A stretch of 64,000 bases of DNA, taken from contig QCLS01000002.1 of the NCBI GenBank assembly GCA_003214355.1, forward strand, positions 1-64,000, given 5' to 3'. The DNA comes from Prochlorococcus sp. AG-418-C09 (GTDB lineage Bacteria; Cyanobacteriota; Cyanobacteriia; PCC-6307; Cyanobiaceae). Shown piece by piece: positions 36,860-46,222 of this stretch (position 1 is its first letter; every line of letters starts with the position of its first letter). Both the position numbers and the translations under genes were made by a program. Below the pieces are notes generated by a model. That model did no database searches and was not told the DNA's origin. It saw only the letters and a list, made by a program, of their open reading frames with translations.

Positions 36860-37444
36860 ATGAAGATTCTAATTCATGGAAGGAATATTGAATTAACAGA
36901 TTCTTTAAAAGAATATACTCATTCTAAAATAACAAAAGCTATTCATCACTTCAAAGAGATAGTTAAAGAGGCTGATATACATCTTTCAATTCAAAAGAAT
37001 CCTAGGGTGGCTTTTCAATGTGCAGAAGTTACAATTTTTGCAAATGGAACTGTTATTAGAGCCCAAGAAAAAACAAATAATCTTTATTCCAGTATTGATC
37101 TTGTTTGTAATAAACTTTGCAGACAACTAAGAAAATACAAGGAAAAAAATAAATCCTCTATTGATCATTCAAAAACCATTAAAAGATCCATCTCTCTCTC
37201 TGATAAAGAAAATACAGACTTAAAAATAGATAGTTTTTTAAAAGCCGGTCTTAAAGGAAATTTACCTGAACCATTAATTAAAAAAAAGTATTTCGAAATG
37301 TTACCTATTTCAATAAATGAGGCAAGAGCTCAATTAGATCTTATTGATCATGATTTTTATGTATTTAAAGATAAAAATAATAATCAATTGCAGGTAATAT
37401 ACAAAAGGAATAGCGGTGGCTACGGTTTAATCCAATCAAAATAA
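36860..37444 (+). CDS. lrtA: Ribosome hibernation promoting factor, long form (LrtA)
   Basis: Long HPF that dimerises and silences 70S ribosomes. In cyanobacteria the homologue is the light-repressed transcript product. The N-terminal HPF domain (MKILIHGRNIELTDSLKEYT) is followed by a linker and the long-form C-terminal domain (MLPISINEARAQLDLIDHDF, then VIYKRNSGGYGLIQ). An upstream in-frame ATG at 36842 would add six residues, but a GGAGG at 36847-36851 sits 8 bases before the ATG at 36860, so that start (194 aa) is preferred. The downstream DeoC-like gene is 8 bases away. Confidence 0.93.
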   Translation: MKILIHGRNIELTDSLKEYTHSKITKAIHHFKEIVKEADIHLSIQKNPRVAFQCAEVTIFANGTVIRAQEKTNNLYSSIDLVCNKLCRQLRKYKEKNKSSIDHSKTIKRSISLSDKENTDLKIDSFLKAGLKGNLPEPLIKKKYFEMLPISINEARAQLDLIDHDFYVFKDKNNNQLQVIYKRNSGGYGLIQSK

Positions 37445-37452
37445 ATCGACCT

Positions 37453-38112
37453 ATGTCAAACAAAGAATATGAATATAGCGAAAAGATTCATGCAACCATA
37501 ATCAATCCATATCTTTCAAAAGATCAATTTGATGTAAATTGTGATTTAATAAAAAAATATAATATTAGAAACATATCAACAAGTCTTTTGTATTTGAAAG
37601 ACTTAAAAGAATCTCTTTTTAACTTCAAAGTTAATATTAAAACCTATATTTCTTATCCGCTTTCTGATTTGCCAAGTAATTGCATAAGTGATTTAATAAT
37701 CTTCGCAAAGGATCATGGAGCAAACGAAATTGAATACATTCCAAAATTCTTTTTATTATCCAAAAAAGATGAAGAGGGTTTTGCCAATGATATAGAAAAG
37801 GTTTCCTTATCGAATTTACCTATCACTTTAATTTTTAATAAAGAGAGGTTGAAAAATAAATATTTTAGAAGAGCTCTTGATATTTCTTTAGAACTAGGTA
37901 TTAAAAATTTTCAATTTGGAGACGGGTTTAGTTCTCAAATTTCTTTTATAAACATAAAAGAATTAATGGATCTATTAAATCAAACTAACTCGATAAAGAT
38001 AGTTGGAGGTATAAATAATTTAAGTCAAGTAGATCAATTATTTAATGCAGGTGTAGATTGTATAGGTTCATCAAATTTCTATGAAATCTTTCGGGAAATT
38101 AAATCCAATTAA
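37453..38112 (+). CDS. DeoC-like aldolase-fold protein, catalytic lysine replaced
   Basis: 219-aa protein resembling deoxyribose-phosphate aldolase over its length (IHATIINPYLSKDQFD at the start, IKIVGGINNLSQVDQLFNAG near the end). In DeoC the Schiff-base Lys lies in an FIKTSTG motif; here the aligned stretch is NFQFGDGFSS, with Gln154 at that place. The second, proton-relay Lys is kept (Lys182 in IKIVGG), while the catalytic Asp region reads EIEYIPKF. It may be inactive as an aldolase or have another role. It is co-transcribed with lrtA and recO, whose ATG follows its stop directly. Confidence 0.75.
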   Translation: MSNKEYEYSEKIHATIINPYLSKDQFDVNCDLIKKYNIRNISTSLLYLKDLKESLFNFKVNIKTYISYPLSDLPSNCISDLIIFAKDHGANEIEYIPKFFLLSKKDEEGFANDIEKVSLSNLPITLIFNKERLKNKYFRRALDISLELGIKNFQFGDGFSSQISFINIKELMDLLNQTNSIKIVGGINNLSQVDQLFNAGVDCIGSSNFYEIFREIKSN

Positions 38113-38892
38113 ATGTCTAATGAAAATAGATTAAGAGGACTATGTATTAAAACAAGTCCACTAGGAGAAAATGATCGTTTAATAACAATTCTTTCTGAAG
38201 AGCAAGGAATTAGTCGATTTGCAGTTCCTGGGGCAAGAAGGCCTAAGAGTAGTTTATCTAGTGCATCTCCACTGACTTATTTGGATCTTCAGATCTTTGG
38301 AAGAAAGGATTTGAAAACTGTTCGACAACTTAAAATAATAAAAAGCTATTGTGGTCTAGGAAAAAATATTGAATGCCTTGCAACGGCTCAAGCAATTACA
38401 GAATTAACTTTTCTACTAGTTGGCAATAATGATGCTCAAAACAACTATCTCTCTACTGTATTAATTCACCTTGATAGAGTTTATGAATACAAGATTACTT
38501 CGGAAAATGATCTAAAGATACTTTCTATATGTCTTCAATCATTAATACATCTTTTAACGATTGGAGGCTTAAGTCTTCCCGTTCATTTCTGTTTTATCAC
38601 TGGGAAAAGAATACAACCTCCAATAGGAAACTGGGAATGGAATTGTTATTTTGTACCAGAGGATGGCTTTTCTTTACTTAAAGATAATAGAACAGTTATT
38701 AAAATTAATGCCTCTGAAATGGCGCTCTTACAAAGACTACTTTTCAAAGAATTACCAATCAAATCAAATGGGGAACTCCTGGGCCCTAAAGAAGCCTGGG
38801 TTAAAATATTATCAATCGTTCAATACTGGATTTTTTCACAACTAGGAAAGGAATTATCATCATTGAAAATTCTTGAAGATATTTACAGATAA
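38113..38892 (+). CDS. recO: DNA repair protein RecO
   Basis: 259-aa recombination mediator that anneals single-stranded DNA and loads RecA with RecR. The N-terminal OB fold starts ENRLRGLCIKTSPLGENDRL, followed by FAVPGARRPKSSLSSASPLTYL. The C-terminal helical part includes LTIGGLSLPVHFCFITGKRI, where RecO usually has a CxxC zinc site; only part of it is preserved. The start codon directly follows the DeoC-like stop. Confidence 0.93.
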   Translation: MSNENRLRGLCIKTSPLGENDRLITILSEEQGISRFAVPGARRPKSSLSSASPLTYLDLQIFGRKDLKTVRQLKIIKSYCGLGKNIECLATAQAITELTFLLVGNNDAQNNYLSTVLIHLDRVYEYKITSENDLKILSICLQSLIHLLTIGGLSLPVHFCFITGKRIQPPIGNWEWNCYFVPEDGFSLLKDNRTVIKINASEMALLQRLLFKELPIKSNGELLGPKEAWVKILSIVQYWIFSQLGKELSSLKILEDIYR

Positions 38893-38959
38893 CAATGAAA
38901 TAATTATTTTTTTAGGAACCCATAATAAAATAAATTTAATTACAGATTAGACTTTTATT

Positions 38960-40117
38960 TTGATTCATATAGCCTGGCTCGGAAAAAAATCTCCATTTTG
39001 TGGGAACGTAAGTTATGGAAATACAACTACTAAAAAACTTAAAGGAAGAGGATATAAAGTAAGTTTTATACATTTTGATAATCCGACAAATAAGGACTTT
39101 TCACCGTCTCACTTTTTAGGAAATAATCCAGAAGTTAGCCTTCCATATCTAATTAAGTCTCAGGTTTATACAATCCCTTCTCCAAGGGCAGAGAGAGACT
39201 TGAGAGAATCACTCGCACTACTTAAACCAGATATAGTCCATGCAAGTCTAACTTTATCCCCATTGGACTTTAGATTACCTGAAATTTGCAAAGAATTAAA
39301 CGTACCTTTAGTAGCTACATTTCATCCAGCATTTGACTCCAAGCTAAGAAACCTTACTGCAAGCACTCAACAAGTCACATATCAACTTTATGCTCCAGCA
39401 TTAGCTAACTATGGCAAAGTAATTGTTTTTTCAAGTTCACAAAAACAATTACTTCAAAAATTGGGCATTGATGAAAACAAATTAGTAATTATTCCCAATG
39501 GAGTCGACCAGAATATATGGAAACCATTGGCTTCATTTTCAAATAAACATAATTTAATTAAAAAGAAGATTGGTCAAGCAAGAGTCTTTTTATATATGGG
39601 AAGAATTGTTAGTGAAAAGAATATAGAAACACTTCTAAAAGCATGGAAACAAGTAAAAAAAACAAACTGTAAATTGCTAATAGTTGGAGATGGACCAATG
39701 AAACCTATTTTAGAGAATAATTTCTCTGATCCTAAGAACAATGACATTATATGGTGGGGAGAAGAGGTTGATTTAGAAACTAGAGTTGCAATCATGCAAA
39801 TCTCAGAAGTATTTTTCTTACCAAGTCTTATAGAAGGTTTGTCGCTATCACTATTAGAGGCAATGTCTACTGGAATTGCTTGCGTAGCAACTGATGCAGG
39901 AGCTGATGGTGAAGTTTTAGAGAATGGTGCTGGAATTACAATCTCTACAGAGAATGTCTCAATGCAATTAAAATCTATAATCCCTATACTTTTAGATCAA
40001 CCATCATTAACAAAAATTCTCGGTAAAAAAGCAAGACAAAGAATTCTTGAAAAATATACTATCGATAACAATATTGATCAGATTGAAAAAGTTTATAAAG
40101 ATCTAAAAGATTTGTAA
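38960..40117 (+). CDS. Glycosyltransferase family 4 protein
   Basis: 385-aa GT-B retaining glycosyltransferase. The N-terminal acceptor domain starts at TTG (38960; MIHIAWLGKKSPFCGNVSYG) and the donor-binding domain has LVIIPNGVDQNIW and FFLPSLIEGLSLSLLEAMSTG (EGLSLSLLE, the nucleotide-sugar EX7E motif). Glycolipid synthesis (for example a galactolipid or glucolipid enzyme) is possible in a cyanobacterium, but the sequence does not fix the acceptor. It follows recO by 67 bp and is convergent with proC. Confidence 0.85.
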   Translation: MIHIAWLGKKSPFCGNVSYGNTTTKKLKGRGYKVSFIHFDNPTNKDFSPSHFLGNNPEVSLPYLIKSQVYTIPSPRAERDLRESLALLKPDIVHASLTLSPLDFRLPEICKELNVPLVATFHPAFDSKLRNLTASTQQVTYQLYAPALANYGKVIVFSSSQKQLLQKLGIDENKLVIIPNGVDQNIWKPLASFSNKHNLIKKKIGQARVFLYMGRIVSEKNIETLLKAWKQVKKTNCKLLIVGDGPMKPILENNFSDPKNNDIIWWGEEVDLETRVAIMQISEVFFLPSLIEGLSLSLLEAMSTGIACVATDAGADGEVLENGAGITISTENVSMQLKSIIPILLDQPSLTKILGKKARQRILEKYTIDNNIDQIEKVYKDLKDL

Positions 40118-40120
40118 GAA

Positions 40121-40936
40121 CTAGCTGAATTCCTTGCTCCTATTATTTGCTGCCATTATAGCTTCTATTAATGCGGACCTAAAACTTCTTTTTTCAAGAA
40201 CTCTCAAAGCTGATATTGTTGTCCCTCCTGGTGAGGTAACCATATTCTTTAAATCTGTTGTTGAAATAGTTGAGTCTCTTAACAATAAGATTGTGCCTAA
40301 AATCATTTCAAGGACTAGTTCTTCAGAAAGATTCTTTTGCAAACCTCCACTTAAACCGCCATCACTCAAAGCTTCAACTATTAAACTAATAATTGCAGGA
40401 GCAGAAGAGGTCAATGCTAGAAAAATATCTAGATAATCCTCATCAAACTCGTAAATCTTACCTGAACTAGCAAAGATCATCTTAATAAATGATTTCTCCT
40501 GTTCCTCAACATGCTTACTAAAAGCAATACCAGATAAACCTTTACCAATAACAATCGGAATATTTGTTACTGCTCTTACACAATGATGATTAGGGAAAAT
40601 AGTTTGTAATTTATTCAAAGAAACACCAGCCAAAATTGAAACAATTGTTTGATTTTTATTATTAGCCAAAGGACTTAATTCCTTAATTGAATTAAGTTGC
40701 TGGGGCTTGACTGATAAAATCTTTATTGGACATTGCCAAACCAAAGAAGCATCTTCAGAGTTTTGATAATAAACATTCACATTGTATTTGTAATTTTCTT
40801 TAATATCTTCGTAGCTCTTTTTAGTTTTTACTAAACAATAAACTCGTTCAGGCTTAACTAACTTTTTATCTAATAATGGAGTAATTATAGCCTTTGCAAT
40901 ATTTCCAAAGCCTACAACTCCAAGCTTCTGAGACAC
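40121..40936 (-). CDS. proC: Pyrroline-5-carboxylate reductase
   Basis: Last step of proline synthesis, using NAD(P)H. The 271-aa protein has the N-terminal dinucleotide motif LGVVGFGNIAKAI, the segment ILSVKPQQL, and C-terminal signatures GLSGGLQKNLSEEL and MVTSPGGTTISALRVLE. Length and motifs are normal. It lies 6 bases downstream of sepF at the end of a long minus-strand run. Confidence 0.96.
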   Translation of the reverse strand: MSQKLGVVGFGNIAKAIITPLLDKKLVKPERVYCLVKTKKSYEDIKENYKYNVNVYYQNSEDASLVWQCPIKILSVKPQQLNSIKELSPLANNKNQTIVSILAGVSLNKLQTIFPNHHCVRAVTNIPIVIGKGLSGIAFSKHVEEQEKSFIKMIFASSGKIYEFDEDYLDIFLALTSSAPAIISLIVEALSDGGLSGGLQKNLSEELVLEMILGTILLLRDSTISTTDLKNMVTSPGGTTISALRVLEKRSFRSALIEAIMAANNRSKEFS

Positions 40937-40942
40937 AATATA

Positions 40943-41515
40943 TTATGAATAAGCAGATAATTTTGAATCTCCCCAGGCTGGCCGAGGAGCTGCATTAGAA
41001 CTAAATTGTCCATTTAATTCTTCTTTATTGGGAATATTAGCTGGTGATGCTTCTTCCTGAAAATAGCTTCTAACATTTACGCAACTTGGTGCAAATAAGA
41101 AAATACTCTCACCTATTCTTTCTTGATGGCCATCAATAGCATAAGTACCCCCAGCAACAAAATCTACTGCCCTTTGAGCTTGATCAGGATCCATCATTGT
41201 CAAGTTAAGGATAACTGTCTTTCTCTCTCTTAAGCATTGAATAGCTTGTGGCATCTCATCAAAACTCCTAGGCTCAATTAGAGTAACCTCAGATGAGGTA
41301 TGAGATATTCCTGGCATGCCAACTACTTTCGAGTTTCTATTATTAATGAAATCAAAAGGATTACCATTGGATAAAGCATTTAAGTTCTTGTTATTTTGCT
41401 TTTGTAAATGCAAGGAGTTTAATTCATCCTCAGTCGCATAATCTAATTCATCAAAATCATCATCCAAGTAATCTTCTCCAGCTACAACAGCTTTTAATCT
41501 TGAAATAAGTGACAC
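40943..41515 (-). CDS. sepF: Cell division protein SepF
   Basis: 190-aa FtsZ-anchoring protein (formerly DUF552; Cdv2 in cyanobacteria). An N-terminal amphipathic helix ([20 protein letters not shown]) is followed by a disordered linker. The conserved C-terminal domain contains [20 protein letters not shown] and [19 protein letters not shown]. The pipX-pipY-sepF-proC order is typical of cyanobacteria. A 155-bp gap upstream holds a short inverted repeat ATAGGT/ACCTAT (41572-41597) that may belong to its promoter region. Confidence 0.95.
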   Translation of the reverse strand: MSLISRLKAVVAGEDYLDDDFDELDYATEDELNSLHLQKQNNKNLNALSNGNPFDFINNRNSKVVGMPGISHTSSEVTLIEPRSFDEMPQAIQCLRERKTVILNLTMMDPDQAQRAVDFVAGGTYAIDGHQERIGESIFLFAPSCVNVRSYFQEEASPANIPNKEELNGQFSSNAAPRPAWGDSKLSAYS

Positions 41516-41670
41516 CTTTGAATCCCCATGAATTTAAAAACGAGTAATCACCCTTTAAGAAATCCTCCCAGATAGGTTAAAAGGTAAAACCACCTATACT
41601 TAAATAACGCTAGTTACTTATAACTGCAAGTTTATAATCGAATTTCTTATTTAATATTGTTAATTACTAA

Positions 41671-42309
41671 CTAATATATACGCTCTCCAAAAATGAATGA
41701 TCCAATTCTTATCCATGTAGATCCTGCTTTAACAGCCTCCTGCCAATCTTGACTCATCCCCATTGAGCAATCCTTTAATTTAAGGTAATCCGCCAGTTGT
41801 TTGCATTTGCTAAACAAATTAAAGTTCTGATTTGAATCCAGACCTTTCGGATTTATTGTCATTAATCCTTTTATCCTAGTATTTCTTAAATTCTTAATAT
41901 CATTCCAATTATCTATTAATTCACTAGTCTTTATTCCCCCTTTGTTAGGATCATCTGCAAATTTTACTTGTATCATTAAATTTGGAATTTTATCTAATTC
42001 ATAAGACACATTAGAAATCTTCAACAACTTTTCAAATGAATCAACTGAATGAATATAATCAAAATTCTGAACAATCTTTTTTATTTTATTACCTTGAATC
42101 CGCCCAATAAAATGCCAGATAATGTCCCTATTATCTTCTAAGAATTCCTGTTTATTTAAGGCCTCCTGTAATTTACTTTCACCAAAATGCTTTTGACCAA
42201 GGTCATATATATTCTTAATGTCTTCCGACTTGAATCCTTTGCTAACTGCCAAGAGATTAACATTCTCAGGTAATTTTTCTTTAATTTTCAAGAAATTTAA
42301 AGTATGCAA
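41671..42309 (-). CDS. pipY: PLP homeostasis protein PipY (YggS/PLPBP family)
   Basis: Small fold-III PLP-binding protein without known catalysis that controls vitamin B6 and amino-acid homeostasis. The PLP Lys lies in NLLAVSKGFK and FGESKLQEALNK follows; MGMSQDWQEAVKAGSTWIRIG closes the phosphate site. The open frame runs to 42414, but that would bury its start inside pipX. A TTG at 42309, 4 bases after the pipX stop, gives 212 aa and a normal N-terminus. The pipX-pipY pairing is characteristic of cyanobacteria. Confidence 0.93.
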   Translation of the reverse strand: MHTLNFLKIKEKLPENVNLLAVSKGFKSEDIKNIYDLGQKHFGESKLQEALNKQEFLEDNRDIIWHFIGRIQGNKIKKIVQNFDYIHSVDSFEKLLKISNVSYELDKIPNLMIQVKFADDPNKGGIKTSELIDNWNDIKNLRNTRIKGLMTINPKGLDSNQNFNLFSKCKQLADYLKLKDCSMGMSQDWQEAVKAGSTWIRIGSFIFGERIY

Positions 42310-42313
42310 ATCT

Positions 42314-42580
42314 TTAAAGGAATGTTTGTTTAAATAAATTTTCCCATTTTGGCAAATCAACAGAACCACTTCGTCTCGCTTTTTGAAGGTTAAACTCAGC
42401 TTGGTTTCTAGCATCCAAATAAGGAATCACTTCAAAAAGGACTTCTCTCTGATGAACAGTCACTAAAAAAAACATTTTTTGTGCGTATAAAGTTGCATAG
42501 ATATCTCTCCCCTCATTTCCAGGAGACACTTCATACAACATTCCAAATGTCGGGTGGTTTAAATAACGCTCTGAACTCAA
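42314..42580 (-). CDS. pipX: PipX, PII-interacting coactivator of NtcA
   Basis: 88-aa Tudor-like domain protein that bridges PII signalling and NtcA in nitrogen control. It starts SSERYLNHPTFGMLYEVSPG and includes LYAQKMFFLVT and FEVIPYLDARNQAEFNLQKA, the conserved PII/NtcA-binding face. It is found only in cyanobacteria. It lies between the EcfT/CbiQ-like gene and pipY. Confidence 0.96.
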   Translation of the reverse strand: MSSERYLNHPTFGMLYEVSPGNEGRDIYATLYAQKMFFLVTVHQREVLFEVIPYLDARNQAEFNLQKARRSGSVDLPKWENLFKQTFL

Positions 42581-42597
42581 CTGAAATTAAATAATAT

Positions 42598-43512
42598 TCA
42601 TAATGCACCATACTGTTTTCTAAGAAAAATTGCTACGAAAATAAAACATATAGATATTGTATTAAAAATGATAGAGAGTATTCTTGGCCTTTTTATTGAA
42701 TTATATCGACTTATTTTTAAGCTAAAAGATCCTTTAGCTAAAAGAGAATCAGCTCCTTGATCTGTCCTAAGTAAAATATTTAAAAACAATCTTTCGATAA
42801 TATCAAACAAAGTATTAATTGACTTCTTAAAACCCAGCTTACGAAAATTTATAGATCTTACAGATGCTGATTTCAGTATATTCTGAAGTTCTTCTTGGAC
42901 TAGTGGAATAAAGCGTAAGGAAAGTAACAATTGAAATAACCATCTATCAATTGGTAGATTTAATCTTCTTAGGGGTTTCAAATACCAACTTAATGCCCAA
43001 ACTAAATCTTCTTTTAATGTTGTTATTAAAATCAAATTCACACTATGAATGACAGTAAATATTAAAGTTGAGGTTTTTATTCCTAATTCAAAAGCTTTGA
43101 AAGAAAGACTATATGAACCAAGCTTTAAAAGTCCAATTTGAAATGAATTTAATTCTATTAGATTCCAATTATTTTTATTATTCAGTAAAACATCTAATTC
43201 ATATGGATCTCTAATTGGGATATCCAGGGAAGGAATATTAGCTGCAACAAAAGTAGAAAGTATCCCAACAAACAAAGACAGGATACTCACTAAAACGAAA
43301 GATCTCCACCAGACCCTAATTGGAAGAAGACTAGAAAAAGTAATAAAGATCAAACAAACTACCAAAAATAATCTCCAGAAAGGTCCTGCCAATATTGGAG
43401 AAATCAAGAAAATTGAAAGAAGTATAATTTTTAATCGACTGTCAATTAATCTAAGCCAACTTTTATCTCCATGAACGTACTGCCCAATGGGGAATTTTGT
43501 TAATAAATTCAT
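42598..43512 (-). CDS. Energy-coupling factor transporter transmembrane protein (EcfT/CbiQ-like)
   Basis: 304-aa integral membrane protein with an N-terminal GQYVHGDKSWLRLIDSRLKI segment, about five to six helices and the coupling region SLRFIPLVQEELQNILKSASVRSI, as in CbiQ/EcfT. Such proteins couple ATPases to a substrate-binding S component; no S component or EcfA gene is adjacent. Its ATG overlaps the der stop by one base (TAATG), so translation coupling is likely. Confidence 0.88.
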   Translation of the reverse strand: MNLLTKFPIGQYVHGDKSWLRLIDSRLKIILLSIFLISPILAGPFWRLFLVVCLIFITFSSLLPIRVWWRSFVLVSILSLFVGILSTFVAANIPSLDIPIRDPYELDVLLNNKNNWNLIELNSFQIGLLKLGSYSLSFKAFELGIKTSTLIFTVIHSVNLILITTLKEDLVWALSWYLKPLRRLNLPIDRWLFQLLLSLRFIPLVQEELQNILKSASVRSINFRKLGFKKSINTLFDIIERLFLNILLRTDQGADSLLAKGSFSLKISRYNSIKRPRILSIIFNTISICFIFVAIFLRKQYGAL

Positions 43513-44885
43513 TAATCTTTATTAATTAGCTGAATATCATTTCTAGAGGCCTCTTTATCAATAGTCCTTTGCTGTTTTCCTCTCCAAAGTAAAATTAAAG
43601 GTGTACCCTCGAAACCTAGATTAATTCTTATTTGTTTTTCAATATATCGCCTATAAGTTATCCCAAATAATTTAGGATCATTGACAAAAAGGGTAAAGGT
43701 TGGTGGCTTATTGCGTACTTGTGTACCATAATAAATTTTCCCTTGTTTTCCACTTCTCTTAGTAGGTGGACTTCTCCAGGTCATTGCTTCTTTAAGAACC
43801 TCATTAACAACTGATGTTGTTACTCTCCTCCTATGCTGGTTGACCGCATTAATTGCATGCTCAAAAATATTTTGTACTCTTTGACCATTTAATGCCGAAA
43901 TGAAAATCATTTTTGACCAATCAAGAAAGTATAACTTTGCCCTAATTAATTTCTCAGTTGCATAAATTGTAGAACTATTTTTTTCTATTAAGTCCCATTT
44001 ATTAACAACAATAAGGCAGGCTCTTCCCTGTTCCTCAATTCTTCCTGCTAATTTTTGATCTTGTTCGGTTACTCCATCTAACGCATCCAATACTAAAACA
44101 CAAACATCACTCCTATCGATTGACTTGAAGGATCTATTGATTCCAAAAAACTCTGTACCATATTTTACATTCTTCTTTCTTCTTATGCCTGCAGTATCAA
44201 CAATTTTCCAAGTAACGCCATCTTTTTTGTATGTAGTATCAATAGAATCAGTAGTAGTACCACTAACTGCACTAACTATTGCCCGTTTACTACCACAAAT
44301 AGAATTAAGAAGACTAGACTTACCCACATTTGGTCTTCCTATTATTGACATAAGAATCTTTTCTTCAGAATCCACCTCATTAATTGAGGGCAGTTGATCA
44401 ATAACAAGATCCAGGAGGTCACCTGTACCTGAACCATGAATAGATGATACTGGCAATGGCTCTCCCAGTCCTAATTTCCAAAATTCAGAGGCATAAGATG
44501 CGCCTAAAGAAGGAGACTCGCATTTATTGACTGCGAGCAATACCTTGCACCGTGCATTTCTTAACCACTTTGCGATTGAAAGATCACCATCTGTAACTCC
44601 ATTTGTACCATCCACCAAAAAGATTGCCAGACATGATTCTTCCAAGGCTAAGAATGTTTGAGCCTTAATCTCATTTATAAATTCTGAATCATCTTCAAAA
44701 ATCAATCCTCCTGTATCCACCACCTGGAATTCTCTTCCACCCCATTCTGCGTTTTGATAAGTCCGATCTCTAGTAACCCCTGGGGTGTCATAAACAATAG
44801 CATCATTGCTCTGACAAATACGGTTAACTAAAGTAGATTTACCTACATTAGGCCTACCAATAATAGCTATTGTGGGTAATGTCAA
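43512..44885 (-). CDS. der: Ribosome biogenesis GTPase Der (EngA)
   Basis: 457-aa GTPase with two tandem G domains, each with the P-loop GRPNVGKS (near residues 8 and 183), switch regions DTPG and DTAG, and NKCE/NKWD G4 motifs. A C-terminal KH-like domain follows ([16 protein letters not shown]). It is required for 50S maturation. It is co-oriented with the DUF1823 gene upstream (75-bp gap) and translationally coupled to the CbiQ-like gene. Confidence 0.98.
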   Translation of the reverse strand: MTLPTIAIIGRPNVGKSTLVNRICQSNDAIVYDTPGVTRDRTYQNAEWGGREFQVVDTGGLIFEDDSEFINEIKAQTFLALEESCLAIFLVDGTNGVTDGDLSIAKWLRNARCKVLLAVNKCESPSLGASYASEFWKLGLGEPLPVSSIHGSGTGDLLDLVIDQLPSINEVDSEEKILMSIIGRPNVGKSSLLNSICGSKRAIVSAVSGTTTDSIDTTYKKDGVTWKIVDTAGIRRKKNVKYGTEFFGINRSFKSIDRSDVCVLVLDALDGVTEQDQKLAGRIEEQGRACLIVVNKWDLIEKNSSTIYATEKLIRAKLYFLDWSKMIFISALNGQRVQNIFEHAINAVNQHRRRVTTSVVNEVLKEAMTWRSPPTKRSGKQGKIYYGTQVRNKPPTFTLFVNDPKLFGITYRRYIEKQIRINLGFEGTPLILLWRGKQQRTIDKEASRNDIQLINKD

Positions 44886-44960
44886 TTAACTAGCCACATT
44901 CCAACTCTATTACAACTATACAAGCAATCTGATTGTTTGAATTGATAAATAATTATAAAT

Positions 44961-45449
44961 TCAGTTAATAGGGAGATCATTCGGATGACCTACAGCAGGG
45001 TGTAATGGAGGTTCCAGAAGTGCTGGCGATTCACCAAATTCACTAATTACATAACCAGAGCTTCTAGCCCAATAGATAAGCCAGTTGACTGCAGTAGCTC
45101 TTCTAGTTCTTCGTGGATAAAGTTCAGAGATCTTATATCCACTAAATCCAAGAACATCTTTTAATCCTTGCTTGTTAATTTTATCAATTGACCGTGTCAA
45201 GTATACAGAGGCTTTTCTCTCAGAAATAACTAAAGGGGCCTGACGGAATAAAGAAGACCAATAAACAGGCGTTTTATAACTTGCATACCAATGATCTGTA
45301 TCATTTTCTTTCTTATAAAAAAGTCTTTCCCAAATTAATTCACAAACAAATCTATCAGAAACTTTATCTTCAAGAATAGAAAATAATAATTGCTTGCTAA
45401 TTTCCCAAGAAAACATTTTTTGAATAAGCTCAAATAATTTAAATTTCAA
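44961..45449 (-). CDS. DUF1823 family protein
   Basis: 162-aa cyanobacteria/plastid-lineage protein matching DUF1823 (segments CELIWERLFYKKE, WYASYKTPVYWSSLF, LGFSGYKISELYPRRTRRAT). The function is unknown. A basic Arg-rich stretch and conserved Trp residues suggest a soluble nucleic acid- or protein-binding domain. Its ATG overlaps the cobI stop by four bases (ATGA), implying coupled translation. Confidence 0.85.
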   Translation of the reverse strand: MKFKLFELIQKMFSWEISKQLLFSILEDKVSDRFVCELIWERLFYKKENDTDHWYASYKTPVYWSSLFRQAPLVISERKASVYLTRSIDKINKQGLKDVLGFSGYKISELYPRRTRRATAVNWLIYWARSSGYVISEFGESPALLEPPLHPAVGHPNDLPIN

Positions 45450-46201
45450 TTACGTAATAGAAGTAATGAGAAATATGGCAGGTTATCAGATTCAATTTTA
45501 TTAGCCTCCTCTACTAACTGATCCTTCATTCCAATGTTAACTGCCACAAAACATTTACCAAGCATCCCTTTTTGCTTTAATAGATCTTTAATAAATGGCC
45601 ATCGTTTACCTATCTTCATAAGAACTAAAACTGTTTTTACATTTAATTCTTTTTCGATTAAATCATAGAATGAATTTTTATCGTTGGGACACTCTAAGAT
45701 TTTAAGAATTTCTCCCTTTTTTAATAAATCAAAATTATATATTGCTGCTGCTGCTGATATAGAAGAAATACCGGGCAAGATTCTAATAAAAACCTCTGGA
45801 TATTTATTTCTTATTACCTTTGCTATATGAGATGAACTTCCATAAATTGTAGGATCTCCAAGGCAGAGTAATACAACCGATTTTCCTTTAAAAATATATT
45901 CAGTTATTAACTTTGATGATTCTTCCCATATTGCCTCTGCATTAAATTCTCTTCTAGCCATAGGAAAAATAATAGGGATTTTTTTCTTAAATCTCGTATA
46001 CTTTTTGACTATTTCAGCTGAATAACTTTTATGATAGTCTCCTGATGTAGGATAAAAAATGATATTTGAAGTTTTAATAGCTTGTATTGCCGCTTTTGTT
46101 AATAGAGAAGAATCACCAGGTCCAACTCCGACAATAGTAAAATTGCCATATGTGCATTTCTTAAAGAGAATTTTTTGTAGATTGCCGATTGATGGTTTCA
46201 T
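45446..46201 (-). CDS. cobI: Precorrin-2 C20-methyltransferase
   Basis: Tetrapyrrole methylase of 251 aa acting in cobalamin (pseudocobalamin in this lineage) synthesis. It has FTIVGVGPGDSSLLTKAAIQ at the N-terminus, LCLGDPTIYGSSSHI and ILPGISSISAAAAIYN in the SAM-binding cleft. Distinction from CbiL (cobalt-precorrin-2 specific) cannot be made by motif. It is isolated from other cob genes in this window and lies between miaE and DUF1823. Confidence 0.9.
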   Translation of the reverse strand: MKPSIGNLQKILFKKCTYGNFTIVGVGPGDSSLLTKAAIQAIKTSNIIFYPTSGDYHKSYSAEIVKKYTRFKKKIPIIFPMARREFNAEAIWEESSKLITEYIFKGKSVVLLCLGDPTIYGSSSHIAKVIRNKYPEVFIRILPGISSISAAAAIYNFDLLKKGEILKILECPNDKNSFYDLIEKELNVKTVLVLMKIGKRWPFIKDLLKQKGMLGKCFVAVNIGMKDQLVEEANKIESDNLPYFSLLLLRN

Positions 46202-46222
46202 AAAAGACTTAAATATTCCTTG

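Noticed and set aside
42310-42414. Longer N-terminus of pipY
   Set aside because: It would start inside pipX in another frame and add residues unlike the family; the TTG at 42309 gives the usual length.
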